A stretch of DNA of 16,303 bases from Gammaproteobacteria bacterium. GTDB lineage: Bacteria; Pseudomonadota; Gammaproteobacteria; Arenicellales; Poriferihabitantaceae. Position numbers and translations under genes: made by a program. The DNA is taken from NCBI GenBank assembly GCA_009839585.1, contig VXPI01000057.1, forward strand, positions 1-16,303, given 5' to 3'. Positions 1-7,811 of this stretch are shown here, in pieces; within the stretch, counting starts at the first letter, position 1, and each line of letters starts with the position of its first letter. Under the pieces are notes generated by a model. That model did no database searches. It was not told where the DNA came from and saw only the letters and a list, made by a program, of their open reading frames with translations.

Positions 1-2
1 GG

Positions 3-1031
3 CATCGGGGGCACCAGAACATGATTGTTTACGGGCCACGGGGTAATGGCAAGACATCCCTGCTGGAAAAACTTTCGGAATACACGAGGAATGAATACGC
101 GAATGACGTTGAAGTATTGTGGGCCACCCCCTCGGAAATAAGGACATCGGAGAAACTGGAGCACTGGATCAGGTCTGAAGGAAAACCGGCAACACCGGCA
201 GTACAGGATATACAGGGCAAGGCAGGAGTATGGGTTGTGGAAGGGTCTGCAAACCTGAAAATCCAGCGTCCCGATGGCATAAAGGACGCAATCAGGGAAC
301 GATGTACTGCCAATCCTGTGGTTCTGATCGTGGACGAAGCACATAGATTGAACAGACAAGCGGCAGAAGACCTGCTAAATGCCAGCCAGACAGTGCGACG
401 AGAAAAGATTCCGTTCTTCCTGGTGTTGGCTGGTACGCCAGGCCTGGTTGGAACCCTGGATCAGGCGGAAGCATCTTTCTGGGACCGCGGTCAAGTATTT
501 CCATTGGGGCGGTTATCGCTGCAGGAATCTGTCGAGGCCCTGGTCAAGCCACTTAGCGCTTTTGATATCCAGATTGCCACAGGATTAGCCGAGAAAGTGG
601 CTGCCAAGGCGCACTGCTATCCGTTCTTCATCCAGTTCTGGGGCAAGTGCCTGATGGAGCAGCTGGTGGATAGCGGGCAAATGAACATTGATCGAGATGT
701 AGTCATTAATGCAGAACCACAAGTGATAGCACGCAGAAATCAGATGTACGCAAAACGGTTCTCCGAGCTCAATGACCGAAAGTTATTGGACATTGCAGGA
801 AAGGTGGCCCGAGCCTTCATTTCCAACAATAACAAGCCAATACCCGTTCTCGATATTTGTCATCTGATTGGCAAAATGGAAAGCGTAAAGACGCTGGAGT
901 CGCTCGGCTATATCTGGCAGGTACCGCCTGACAAGGGCGATACGCTCAGCTATGAGCCTGGAATTCCGAGCCTGATGGGGTATATTGACAAACAAACATT
1001 GGGACTGGCTATGCCAGAACTGAAATCATGA
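3..1031 (+). CDS. AAA-type ATPase, 5' end cut by the window edge
   Basis: This is an ATP-binding protein of the AAA superfamily with unknown substrate. Counting from the ATG at base 21, a Walker A motif (GPRGNGKTS) is at residues 5-13 and a Walker B motif (VVLIVDEAH) at about 100-108. A sensor-like stretch (LVLAGTP) follows. The P-loop is only four residues from that ATG, and the frame stays open to the left edge with the residues HRGHQN before the Met. The true start is therefore very probably outside the window and the ATG is internal. The C-terminal part looks like a helical lid plus winged-helix region, with no membrane segment. Such solitary ATPases occur in chromosomal, defence and mobile-element settings, and nothing here decides between them. 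The next gene lies 333 bases downstream and is unlikely to share a transcript. Family-level confidence is good; function is unknown. Confidence 0.8.
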   Translation, partial: HRGHQNMIVYGPRGNGKTSLLEKLSEYTRNEYANDVEVLWATPSEIRTSEKLEHWIRSEGKPATPAVQDIQGKAGVWVVEGSANLKIQRPDGIKDAIRERCTANPVVLIVDEAHRLNRQAAEDLLNASQTVRREKIPFFLVLAGTPGLVGTLDQAEASFWDRGQVFPLGRLSLQESVEALVKPLSAFDIQIATGLAEKVAAKAHCYPFFIQFWGKCLMEQLVDSGQMNIDRDVVINAEPQVIARRNQMYAKRFSELNDRKLLDIAGKVARAFISNNNKPIPVLDICHLIGKMESVKTLESLGYIWQVPPDKGDTLSYEPGIPSLMGYIDKQTLGLAMPELKS

Positions 1032-1364
1032 GCCGATACTTTGCCGACTATAGATCATGGCTTTCGAGGCCGGGAATATGAGGCTTTGCCGCCTGTAACT
1101 GTCAGAACACATGTCCTGGATTTGTCGCCGAACCAGAAAATGCCAGAACAGGATTACGGCTCTTGTTCCGGCTTTCTGGTTAATCCCGGAATGTGTCGCC
1201 CACTCGCTGATATTCGTGCGTTCAGAGCCAGCAAGCACTCAAATTTTCGACCAATGACATGGCATTGAAGAAAGCCAACTTCCATTATACTTTCCCAACC
1301 TGAATCTATCTGTATTGCTATAGCCAGGGATCGGATAACCACACAAACCTCATGGAAATCACTT
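1032..1364. other. Intergenic region before the FAD oxidoreductase gene
   Basis: These 333 bases separate two same-strand genes. An open frame at 1041-1268 (75 codons) has no recognisable domain, no ribosome binding site and no ATG start, so I do not call it. The only regulatory signal that stands out is the promoter-like pair near the right end, listed separately. No hairpin with a T tract was seen after the ATPase stop. Confidence 0.5.
1265..1291 (+). promoter_or_regulatory. Candidate sigma70 promoter for the FAD oxidoreductase gene
   Basis: A -35-like TTGAAG (1265-1270) and a -10-like TATACT (1286-1291) are separated by 15 bases, shorter than the ideal 17. The -10 is strong and lies 73 bases before the start codon at 1365. 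The short spacer lowers confidence. Confidence 0.4.
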
Positions 1365-3929
1365 ATGGCGGAATTACCTTCTGAAGCAGATGTCGTGATT
1401 ATTGGACAAGGCGGAATCGTCGGAGCCTCGGTCGCACACCACCTGGTCGGAAAAGGCTGGAAAAATATCGTTGGCATCGACAAAGCCTCGATCCCCACTG
1501 ATATTGGTTCAACTTCGCATGCTTCGGATTTTTGCTACATGACCTCGCATGACCTGACCAGTTGCTGGACCACCCTGTACAGCGTCGACTACTACGAAAA
1601 ACTGGGGCACTACGCACGGGTCGGAGGACTGGAAGTTGCCCGACACGATGACCCCGAACGCATGGAAGAACTGAAAAGGAAGGTCGGCTCGGGAAAAAGC
1701 TTTGGTACACGTGTCGAGATGATTGACGCAAAAACCGCCAAGCAGAAATTCCCGCTGCTTGAAGAAGACATGATTCAAGGTGCCATGTGGGACCCGGATG
1801 CCGGACTCGTGGTTCCACGCTCACAGGCTGTGGTCGGCGAACTCGTTGAACAGGCCGTGGCAACCGGAAAGCTCAAGGCCTTTGCCAATAATCCAGCCAC
1901 CGGTCTCGAAATTGAAAACGACAGGATTCAGGGCGTGTACACCGTCAAGGGGTTCATCTGTACCGATCATGTGGTGGTATGCGCCGGTCTCTGGGGCCGG
2001 GTTATCGCCAAAATGGCCGGTGAAGACTTGCCCATCATGCCGGTCGATCATCCGCTGTGTTTTTTCGGACCCTATCGGGAGTTTGAGGGTACCGGCAAGG
2101 ATATCGGTTATCCGTTGCTGCGCGATCAGGGCAATTCTGCCTATCTCAGAGATACCGGAGATCCAGCTACACCCGAGGGCGGCCAGATTGAGTGGGGATA
2201 CTACGAAGAGAAAGATCCCCGCCTTGTGCATCCGGAAAACCTGCTGGAGAAGGAAGAAGCCCGACTCTCCCCCTCACAGCGAGACCTGGAACCAGAACAG
2301 GTGATTGAGCCACTTGAGCGGGCCATGGAACTGACCCCGATCCTCGGCGAGCTCGGTTTCGACAGCAAACGCTCATTCAATGGGCTATTACAGGTTACTG
2401 CCGATGGCGGACCTGCGGTCGGTGAATCACCGCAAACCCGGGGCCTGTGGTATGCCGAAGCGGTATGGGTCAAGGATGGGCCCGGAATCGGCAAGATTAT
2501 CGCTGACCTCATGACTGACGGGATAACCGATATTGATACCCACAGTATTGACATCGCCCGTTTCTATCCAGTCCAGAAAACCCTGCCATACATTCATGGC
2601 CGCTGCTATGAATCAGCCTTCAAAATCTACAATCCGGCTGTGCATAACCGGGAACCCTACACCAAGGGGCGGCAACTCCGCCGCAGCCCCTTCTGGGCAA
2701 GAGAACAGGAACTCGGCGGGTATTTCATGGAACTCGCGGGCTGGGAGCGCGCGCATGGTTATGCCGCAAACGAACACTTGCTCGAAAAGTATGGAGACCG
2801 GGTGCCGGTGCGCAAGAACGAATGGGACAATCGACATTTCTGGCGGGTGTCAAACGCCGAACATCTTGCGATGTCCGATCATGCGGGCATGATCAACCTT
2901 TCGCATTTTGCGGTTTACGATATTACCGGCACGCATGCCGAGCGCCTGATGGAATATCTGTGTGTGGCCAGGGTGGGTGGAACGACTCCGGTAGGCAAGG
3001 GCATCTACACGCATTTTCTGGATAAGCGCGGTGGCATTCGTGCCGACCTGACCGTGCTTCGTCTCGGAGAAAATCACTACCGTGTAATTGACGGGGCTGA
3101 TGCCGGTAATCGTGATTTTATCTGGATGAAGCGCATGGCTGAAAACCTTGATCTGAACGTCATTGTCGAAGATCGAAGTGATCATCTGGCCTGTCTGGGC
3201 CTGTGGGGACCCGAAGCCCGAAACATCCTGAAATCGGTTGCCGACTATCCTGATGAACTGGAGCACGAGAACTTTGCCTTTGCGACCACCAAACACATCA
3301 CCTTGCAGGGCATTCCGGTGCATGCGTTCCGGATTTCCTATGTGGGTGAACAAGGCTGGGAACTGCATGTCCCGTTCAGTTATGGCTTGTCCTTGTGGGA
3401 TCTCATTTCCGATAAAGGTGCAATACCGGTCGGTATTGAGACTTACGCCAACAGCCGTCGTCTCGAGAAGAGCTTCCGGCTACAGAATGCCGACTTGCTG
3501 ACCGAATACAACCTGTTTGAGGCTGGACTTGCCCGCCCCCGTATCAAGGATGCTGAATTCATCGGCAAAAGTGCCTATACGGAGCAAAGCCAGCGCTCGC
3601 AGCAAATCTCCTACCTCTCGACCCTGATCATCACCGACAACATTGATGCAAATGGCGTTGCTCGCTATCCGGTTGGAACCTGTCCGATTCTGGACCCGGA
3701 AACCCGTGAGGTCCCGGTGGACAGTCTCGGACGTCGTTCTTATACAACCAGTATTGCGTATGGCCCCTCGGTCGGCAAGAACATTGCGATGGGCTATCTG
3801 CCCGCTGATTATGCCAGCGAAGGCCGCGAACTCCTGATCGAATACCTTGGCGAAGCTTATACAGCCCAGGTTGCAGCCGTCGGTTGCAAGGGGCTTTACG
3901 ATCCGGATAACCTGCTTCCCAGAAATTGA
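1365..3929 (+). CDS. FAD-dependent oxidoreductase with GcvT domain, dimethylglycine/sarcosine dehydrogenase family
   Basis: This probable flavoenzyme removes methyl groups from an N-methylated amine or amino acid and passes the one-carbon unit to tetrahydrofolate. The N-terminus has a dinucleotide-binding motif (VVIIGQGGIVGAS, about residues 10-22), typical of the DAO family. A GSTSHAS segment follows, with His52 aligning to the histidine that covalently holds FAD in dimethylglycine dehydrogenase. A middle FAO_M-like region leads into a GcvT-like domain (about 430-700: INLSHF at 510, GGIRADL around Asp561, YVGEQGWELH at 659) and a GcvT C-terminal barrel ending near 845. At 854 residues the length is normal for the family. 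In INLSHF, Asn511 sits where relatives usually have Asp. The start ATG has GGA eight bases upstream. The exact substrate (dimethylglycine, sarcosine or another methylamine) cannot be read from the sequence. The mttB-like gene at the right edge fits a methylated-amine theme. Confidence 0.88.
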   Translation: MAELPSEADVVIIGQGGIVGASVAHHLVGKGWKNIVGIDKASIPTDIGSTSHASDFCYMTSHDLTSCWTTLYSVDYYEKLGHYARVGGLEVARHDDPERMEELKRKVGSGKSFGTRVEMIDAKTAKQKFPLLEEDMIQGAMWDPDAGLVVPRSQAVVGELVEQAVATGKLKAFANNPATGLEIENDRIQGVYTVKGFICTDHVVVCAGLWGRVIAKMAGEDLPIMPVDHPLCFFGPYREFEGTGKDIGYPLLRDQGNSAYLRDTGDPATPEGGQIEWGYYEEKDPRLVHPENLLEKEEARLSPSQRDLEPEQVIEPLERAMELTPILGELGFDSKRSFNGLLQVTADGGPAVGESPQTRGLWYAEAVWVKDGPGIGKIIADLMTDGITDIDTHSIDIARFYPVQKTLPYIHGRCYESAFKIYNPAVHNREPYTKGRQLRRSPFWAREQELGGYFMELAGWERAHGYAANEHLLEKYGDRVPVRKNEWDNRHFWRVSNAEHLAMSDHAGMINLSHFAVYDITGTHAERLMEYLCVARVGGTTPVGKGIYTHFLDKRGGIRADLTVLRLGENHYRVIDGADAGNRDFIWMKRMAENLDLNVIVEDRSDHLACLGLWGPEARNILKSVADYPDELEHENFAFATTKHITLQGIPVHAFRISYVGEQGWELHVPFSYGLSLWDLISDKGAIPVGIETYANSRRLEKSFRLQNADLLTEYNLFEAGLARPRIKDAEFIGKSAYTEQSQRSQQISYLSTLIITDNIDANGVARYPVGTCPILDPETREVPVDSLGRRSYTTSIAYGPSVGKNIAMGYLPADYASEGRELLIEYLGEAYTAQVAAVGCKGLYDPDNLLPRN

Positions 3930-3941
3930 TGAAACCTCAAT

Positions 3942-3980
3942 TGGGACACAGCGCGACAGCTACTGTCCCGGTGTGTCCTA
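3942..3980. terminator. Imperfect hairpin between convergent genes
   Basis: Arms GGACACA (3944-3950) and TGTGTCC (3972-3978) pair perfectly and enclose an inner GACAG-CTA-CTGTC stem. It lies 15 bases after the FAD oxidoreductase stop and before the fbpC stop on the other strand, where a bidirectional terminator would be expected. No T tract follows on either side, so intrinsic termination is uncertain. Confidence 0.4.
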
Positions 3981-4002
3981 TCGGGTTGTGAGGGATCGAC
4001 AT

Positions 4003-4020
4003 GCGTTCAGTTGTGAACGC
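4003..4020. repeat. Perfect 7-base inverted repeat over the fbpC stop codon
   Basis: GCGTTCA (4003-4009) and TGAACGC (4014-4020) are separated by GTTG. The repeat spans the fbpC stop codon (4007-4009) and could form a hairpin at the mRNA 3' end. There is no T tract after it, so it may protect or punctuate the transcript rather than terminate it. Confidence 0.4.
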
Positions 4021-5065
4021 TCGGAAATACAACCAGGTGCTGTAAATCCAGACTGATACTGATCTCCTTACCCGGTTCGAAGGTGTAATGGCTCGGTACG
4101 TGGCAAACCACCCGAAATCCGTCCTTGATGACCAGCGTGTACAAGTGGTCTGCTCCGCGAAAAGCACTGGACTCGACATGAGCTTTTACCTCGCCCTGGG
4201 GATCATAGCGTACATCATCTGGTCTGATGAGTAAATCGACAGGGGTGTTTTCAGGATAGGAAGTCGACATATGGCCGGTAATCACACCGAGCCCGGTCTC
4301 GAGTCGGTGTTCATCAAGAACCTTTGCCTGAATAAAGACACCGCGGCCCACGAATTCAGCCACATATCGTTCCCGGGGCCAGTGATAGAGGTTGTATACG
4401 GTATCCCACTGCAGGAGTTTCCCCTGACTCATGACACCCATCAGGTCAGAAAATGCAAACGCTTCCATTTGGTCATGAGTTACCAAAAGAGCGGTTACCC
4501 CAGTCTGACGCAGGGCCTCACGCAACTCTCTGGCCAGTTGTTCGCGTCGTTCCATATCCTGTCCACTGAAGGGTTCATCCAGTAACAATACATCTGGCTC
4601 GGGTGCGATTGCACGGATTAGTGCCACCCGTTGCTGCTGACCACCGGATAACTCGTGAGGATACATCTCGGCATAGGATTCCAGGTTGACCATCTCCAGT
4701 AGTTGCGATACCCGTCTTCGGATGACATCCGCTTCACGGTCCCGAATGCCAAACCCCACATTGCCCGCTACCGTGAGGTGTGGGAACAATGCCAGGTCCT
4801 GAAACACCATGCCGATATTTCGGCGTTCTGGAGACAGATGCTCCTTCGGTCCTGAAACCTCCTGTTTTCGAATCAGGATGCGCCCTTGATCGGGTTTCTC
4901 GAAACCCGCAACTGCCCGAAGCAATGACGTCTTTCCGCATCCGGTCGGACCCAGTAAACTACCGATTTCCCCCTTGTTGAGAGACAGGCTGACTGTATCA
5001 ACGACCCGTTTGCCGCCAAGATTGATCTTGATATCGATGATTTCAAGATGACTGTTCGACATCAT
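4007..5065 (-). CDS. fbpC: Ferric iron ABC transporter ATP-binding protein
   Basis: This cytoplasmic ATPase powers the FbpABC-type Fe3+ importer. Counting from the ATG at 5065, Walker A (GPTGCGKTS) is at about residues 39-47. The Q-loop segment (MVFQDLALFPHLT), the ABC signature LSGGQQQR, Walker B (DVLLLDEPFS) and the switch histidine (VTHDQ) follow in order. A TOBE-like C-terminal domain of about 110 residues completes it, for 352 residues in all. The D-loop reads SGQD instead of the common SALD. A GTG at 5071 would add two residues, but it touches the ribosome binding site. TAGGAG leaves five bases before the ATG at 5065, so that start is preferred. This Shine-Dalgarno overlaps the fbpB stop (5074-5076), indicating translational coupling. 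The Fe3+ substrate is inferred from the neighbouring fbpB and fbpA; other members of the spermidine/thiamine/iron ATPase group look similar. Confidence 0.88.
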   Translation of the reverse strand: MMSNSHLEIIDIKINLGGKRVVDTVSLSLNKGEIGSLLGPTGCGKTSLLRAVAGFEKPDQGRILIRKQEVSGPKEHLSPERRNIGMVFQDLALFPHLTVAGNVGFGIRDREADVIRRRVSQLLEMVNLESYAEMYPHELSGGQQQRVALIRAIAPEPDVLLLDEPFSGQDMERREQLARELREALRQTGVTALLVTHDQMEAFAFSDLMGVMSQGKLLQWDTVYNLYHWPRERYVAEFVGRGVFIQAKVLDEHRLETGLGVITGHMSTSYPENTPVDLLIRPDDVRYDPQGEVKAHVESSAFRGADHLYTLVIKDGFRVVCHVPSHYTFEPGKEISISLDLQHLVVFPSVHN

Positions 5066-5073
5066 GTTCACTC

Positions 5074-6735
5074 CTATCGAGCACCTGCCCGTGATCGACT
5101 GATCGCGCGACTTAACAATATCACCGGGATGATTCCTATCGCAACTATCGCAAGTGCAGCGGTTGAAGAATCCGCCAGCCGTTCATCAGAAGCCAGTTCA
5201 TAGGCCCGCACCGCCAGAGTGTTGAAATCAAAGGGCCGAAGAATCAATGTCGCAGGCAATTCCTTCATCACATCCACAAACACAATCACGATAGCCGTTA
5301 ACAGACTGCCCTTGATGATAGGCAGATGTACATGACGAAGCACGGTGGTTCGATTACTGCCCATGGATCGTGCAGCATCATCCATGGAAGGCCTGACCTT
5401 ATCCAGTCCGGCTTCAACAGACTGCAATGAAACCGAAAGAAAACGCACGGTATAGGCAAACAACAGGATAAACACGGTGCCCGAGAAAAACAACCCTACC
5501 GTCATATCATAATGTATCTTCGAGAAATCATTGATCATGTTGTCCAGTGCGCCAAACGGAATCAGCACACCGACCGCAATCACTGTTCCCGGAATAGCAT
5601 AGCCCATGGACGACAGGCGAGAAAAAAACCGCATTGCCCTGGAAGGATTGATCCGATTGCCATAAGCCAGAACCAGCGCCGGTATCAGGGCAACCACAGC
5701 GGCACCAGCCGCCAGAGTAAAGCTATGCCAGACCAGATCGAAAAACCGGTGATCCAGCATCACGTTCCAGGTCTGCAGGGCCCAGATGATTAATTGCACG
5801 GTCGGCACAATAAAGCCAAACAATAACGGAAATACGCAAGCAATCAGGGCAACCGCTGCGGCACCCCGGGTAAGCGGAATGTCCGGTAATCGCTGATAAC
5901 GGTTCGTGGTATGGTGAAAATGTGCACGGCGACGTGACCAGCGCTCAAGCATGATCAGGCCAAACACAAAAAACAGCAAGATAGCGGACAGCTGTGTCGC
6001 CGCGACTGCATCAAACATTCCAAACCAGGTTCGATAGATGCCGGTAGTAAAGGTGCTGACTCCGAAATACTGCACAGTGCCAAAATCCGCCAGGGTCTCC
6101 ATGAGCGCCAGCGAGAGTCCCGCAACGATCGCCGGTCTTGCCAGCGGTACCGCCACTTTCGAAAAACTCACCCAACGATTGCAGCCCAGCGTCCGGCTCA
6201 CCTCCAGCACGCAAATGGACTGGCCGATGAATGCGGCCCTGGCCAGCATATAGACATAGGGATACAACACCAGTGAAAACATGATGATGGCACCGCCAAT
6301 TGAGCGGACTTCCGGGAACCAGTATTGACCATAAGAGAGGCCGAATGCTTCACGTATCCAGCCCTGAAGTGGCCCGCTGACGTCAAGCATCCCGGTATAG
6401 GTATAGGCGATGATGTAGGCGGGCATGGCCAGGGGCAACAGCAACAGCCAGGACAACAGGTCCCGTCCCGGGAAACGACACATGCTAGTCAGCCATGCAG
6501 TCGTTACACCTATACCGCCTGCACCAAGAGTTACTCCGAGCATCAGCCACAGTGAGTTGACCACATACTCGAGCAGAACCGTATCAACCAGATGACTCCA
6601 ATTCTCGCTCGGCGCAAACAGGTAAATACAAATGGCCCCAATCGGCACTAGGAGGATCAGGGTCATGACAGCTCCGGTAACCGTCCAGCCACTCGGAAGT
6701 GGCAATTTTCTCAGGCTCCGATAGGCGATCTGCAT
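5074..6735 (-). CDS. fbpB: Ferric iron ABC transporter permease, two-domain FbpB type
   Basis: This inner-membrane permease moves Fe3+ delivered by FbpA. It is 553 residues long, the size expected for a fused two-half permease of the FbpB/SfuB type. About a dozen hydrophobic segments are visible. There are two EAA-like cytoplasmic loops that dock the ATPase: residues 178-203 (EVSRTLGCNRW then VPLARPAI) and 452-478 (DDAARSMGSNR then LPIIKGSL). Each half therefore carries one binding-protein-dependent transport domain. The start ATG at 6735 has GGAGA five bases upstream. It is followed directly by fbpC. Its upstream neighbour on the same strand is a toxin-antitoxin pair, not fbpA, leaving 335 bases before it that must hold its own promoter if the operon is split. 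Confidence 0.9.
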   Translation of the reverse strand: MQIAYRSLRKLPLPSGWTVTGAVMTLILLVPIGAICIYLFAPSENWSHLVDTVLLEYVVNSLWLMLGVTLGAGGIGVTTAWLTSMCRFPGRDLLSWLLLLPLAMPAYIIAYTYTGMLDVSGPLQGWIREAFGLSYGQYWFPEVRSIGGAIIMFSLVLYPYVYMLARAAFIGQSICVLEVSRTLGCNRWVSFSKVAVPLARPAIVAGLSLALMETLADFGTVQYFGVSTFTTGIYRTWFGMFDAVAATQLSAILLFFVFGLIMLERWSRRRAHFHHTTNRYQRLPDIPLTRGAAAVALIACVFPLLFGFIVPTVQLIIWALQTWNVMLDHRFFDLVWHSFTLAAGAAVVALIPALVLAYGNRINPSRAMRFFSRLSSMGYAIPGTVIAVGVLIPFGALDNMINDFSKIHYDMTVGLFFSGTVFILLFAYTVRFLSVSLQSVEAGLDKVRPSMDDAARSMGSNRTTVLRHVHLPIIKGSLLTAIVIVFVDVMKELPATLILRPFDFNTLAVRAYELASDERLADSSTAALAIVAIGIIPVILLSRAISRSRAGAR

Positions 6736-7070
6736 GGATTCTCCGCAGGCTGGTTTGCACTCGGACTGTTCCGAGATAATCTAAGTTGTTTGAATATTCC
6801 CTTGTATCCTGATCCAGAACAGCGCCTGTGGCGGACAAGCCCTTCGGATTGCCGGCAATCTGGCTGGTCTGCCTAATTGCATAAACCCGTGTTTTTCCTT
6901 ACAGGCCTTGCTGATGGAATTGTCGGTCGACCCCGATTCAGGCAAATAGAATTACAGGAAAAACTTAACACGGCAGGCGAAATGGACCTGACATCTCTTC
7001 ATGCACCAATGTCTCATGATGTAGCGTGTATCAAGGCAAACTGCGATTATTGACCCTGCCAAAATCAGTA
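6736..7070. other. Intergenic region between antitoxin and fbpB
   Basis: No open frame here resembles a known protein. A 14-base perfect palindrome, GATTGCCGGCAATC, lies at 6847-6860, and a small TCGGA-CTGT-TCCGA hairpin lies close to fbpB, near 6760-6774. No Fur-box match and no good -35/-10 pair for fbpB was found on the minus strand. The region may be residual sequence left when the toxin-antitoxin module entered the operon. Confidence 0.4.
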
Positions 7071-7307
7071 TCATAATGCATCCTGCCCAGACGGATCAGT
7101 TGACGGCACTTTGGAAAGTGCGTTGTAAAACTCTCTTTCATTATCAGCCTTTGCACGTGCCCGTAAATATTCCTCGGTCATTAGGGCAGGCATCTTCTCT
7201 GCAACAGCAGAAGAAATGAATTGGTTTATCGATATGCCATCTTGCTTGGCAAGTACTTTAACTTGCTCATGCAAAGAGTCAGGGAGCCGAAGGCTTAATG
7301 TGCTCAT
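7071..7307 (-). CDS. Ribbon-helix-helix antitoxin of a PIN toxin-antitoxin pair
   Basis: This is a 78-residue putative DNA-binding antitoxin. The N-terminus (STLSLRLPDSLHEQVKVLAK, then GISINQFISSAVAEKM) has the beta strand and two helices of ribbon-helix-helix proteins of the CopG/HicB-antitoxin type. The charged C-terminal half would bind and neutralise the toxin. Its ATG (7305-7307) overlaps the stop of the PIN gene (7304-7306) in an ATGA arrangement, so the two are translationally coupled with the toxin first. Members of this family usually repress their own promoter. The frame is intact although the toxin is frameshifted. Family assignment rests on the N-terminal pattern. Confidence 0.75.
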   Translation of the reverse strand: MSTLSLRLPDSLHEQVKVLAKQDGISINQFISSAVAEKMPALMTEEYLRARAKADNEREFYNALSKVPSTDPSGQDAL

Positions 7308-7719
7308 TTCATAATACCTGTCAATTTCAAATATTCTTGGACGGTAACGGCTCTCACACCGAATTTTTCAACACCTCTGAAATCACTGATATAAAAAGTC
7401 ACAATGTGCTTGCTGTTGGATGCCACAGCCAATTCCAGGAGGTGGTCGTCTTTTGAATCTCTCAAAAAAGGCCTCCATAAAAAATAGATATTCCGTATTC
7501 GAGATTTACTCAGAACAAAGTCTAAGACTGCATCACGGCATTATTCAAATTGGGCACCATGGCATCCCGTTTCAGAGCTGTTTCATGTTCAAGAAATAGC
7601 GGCACTGAAACATTGAGTGTATAGCAACCCCGGGGCAACCAACTCAACAATCTGTACGAAGCGCCTTTATTTGATCTTAACGCCGCAACAAGCACATTAG
7701 TATCTATCACAGTGTTCAC
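7304..7719 (-). pseudogene. PIN-domain toxin, frameshifted
   Basis: This is a PIN-family ribonuclease toxin split by one frameshift. The N-terminal part starts at the GTG at 7719 (VIDTNVLVAALRSNKGASY, then SVPLFLEHETALKRDAMVPN) and runs into a stop at 7522-7524. Shifting frame near 7530-7545 restores the C-terminal half (DAVLDFVLSKS, LWRPFLRDSKDDHLLELA, HIVTFYISDFRGVEKFG), which ends at 7304. Together they match the usual length of about 138 residues and keep the acidic residues expected of a PIN active site (DTN, LEHE, SKDD and SDF segments). The lesion therefore looks recent, or could be a sequencing error. The gene precedes and overlaps the antitoxin. If the frameshift is real, no functional toxin is made. 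Confidence 0.75.
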
Positions 7720-7725
7720 GATGGT

Positions 7726-7754
7726 ACTATATGCAATATCACTGACCCTGGCAA
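7726..7754 (-). promoter_or_regulatory. Candidate promoter of the toxin-antitoxin pair
   Basis: On the minus strand TTGCCA (7754-7749) and TATAGT (7731-7726) are exactly 17 bases apart, and each hexamer matches the sigma70 consensus at five of six positions. Transcription would begin near 7719, at the GTG start itself, so the message may be leaderless. Confidence 0.5.
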
Positions 7755-7811
7755 TACTCAGTCTTGTCCAATGGAATGGAAATACTCTATGCTGGAGAAA
7801 ATTCCGTAAGT

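Noticed and set aside
1041..1268. 75-codon open frame between the ATPase and the oxidoreductase
   Set aside because: No ATG start, no ribosome binding site and no recognisable domain.
6847..6860. 14-base palindrome GATTGCCGGCAATC as an operator
   Set aside because: About one such palindrome is expected by chance in 16 kb and it is not tied to a recognisable promoter.
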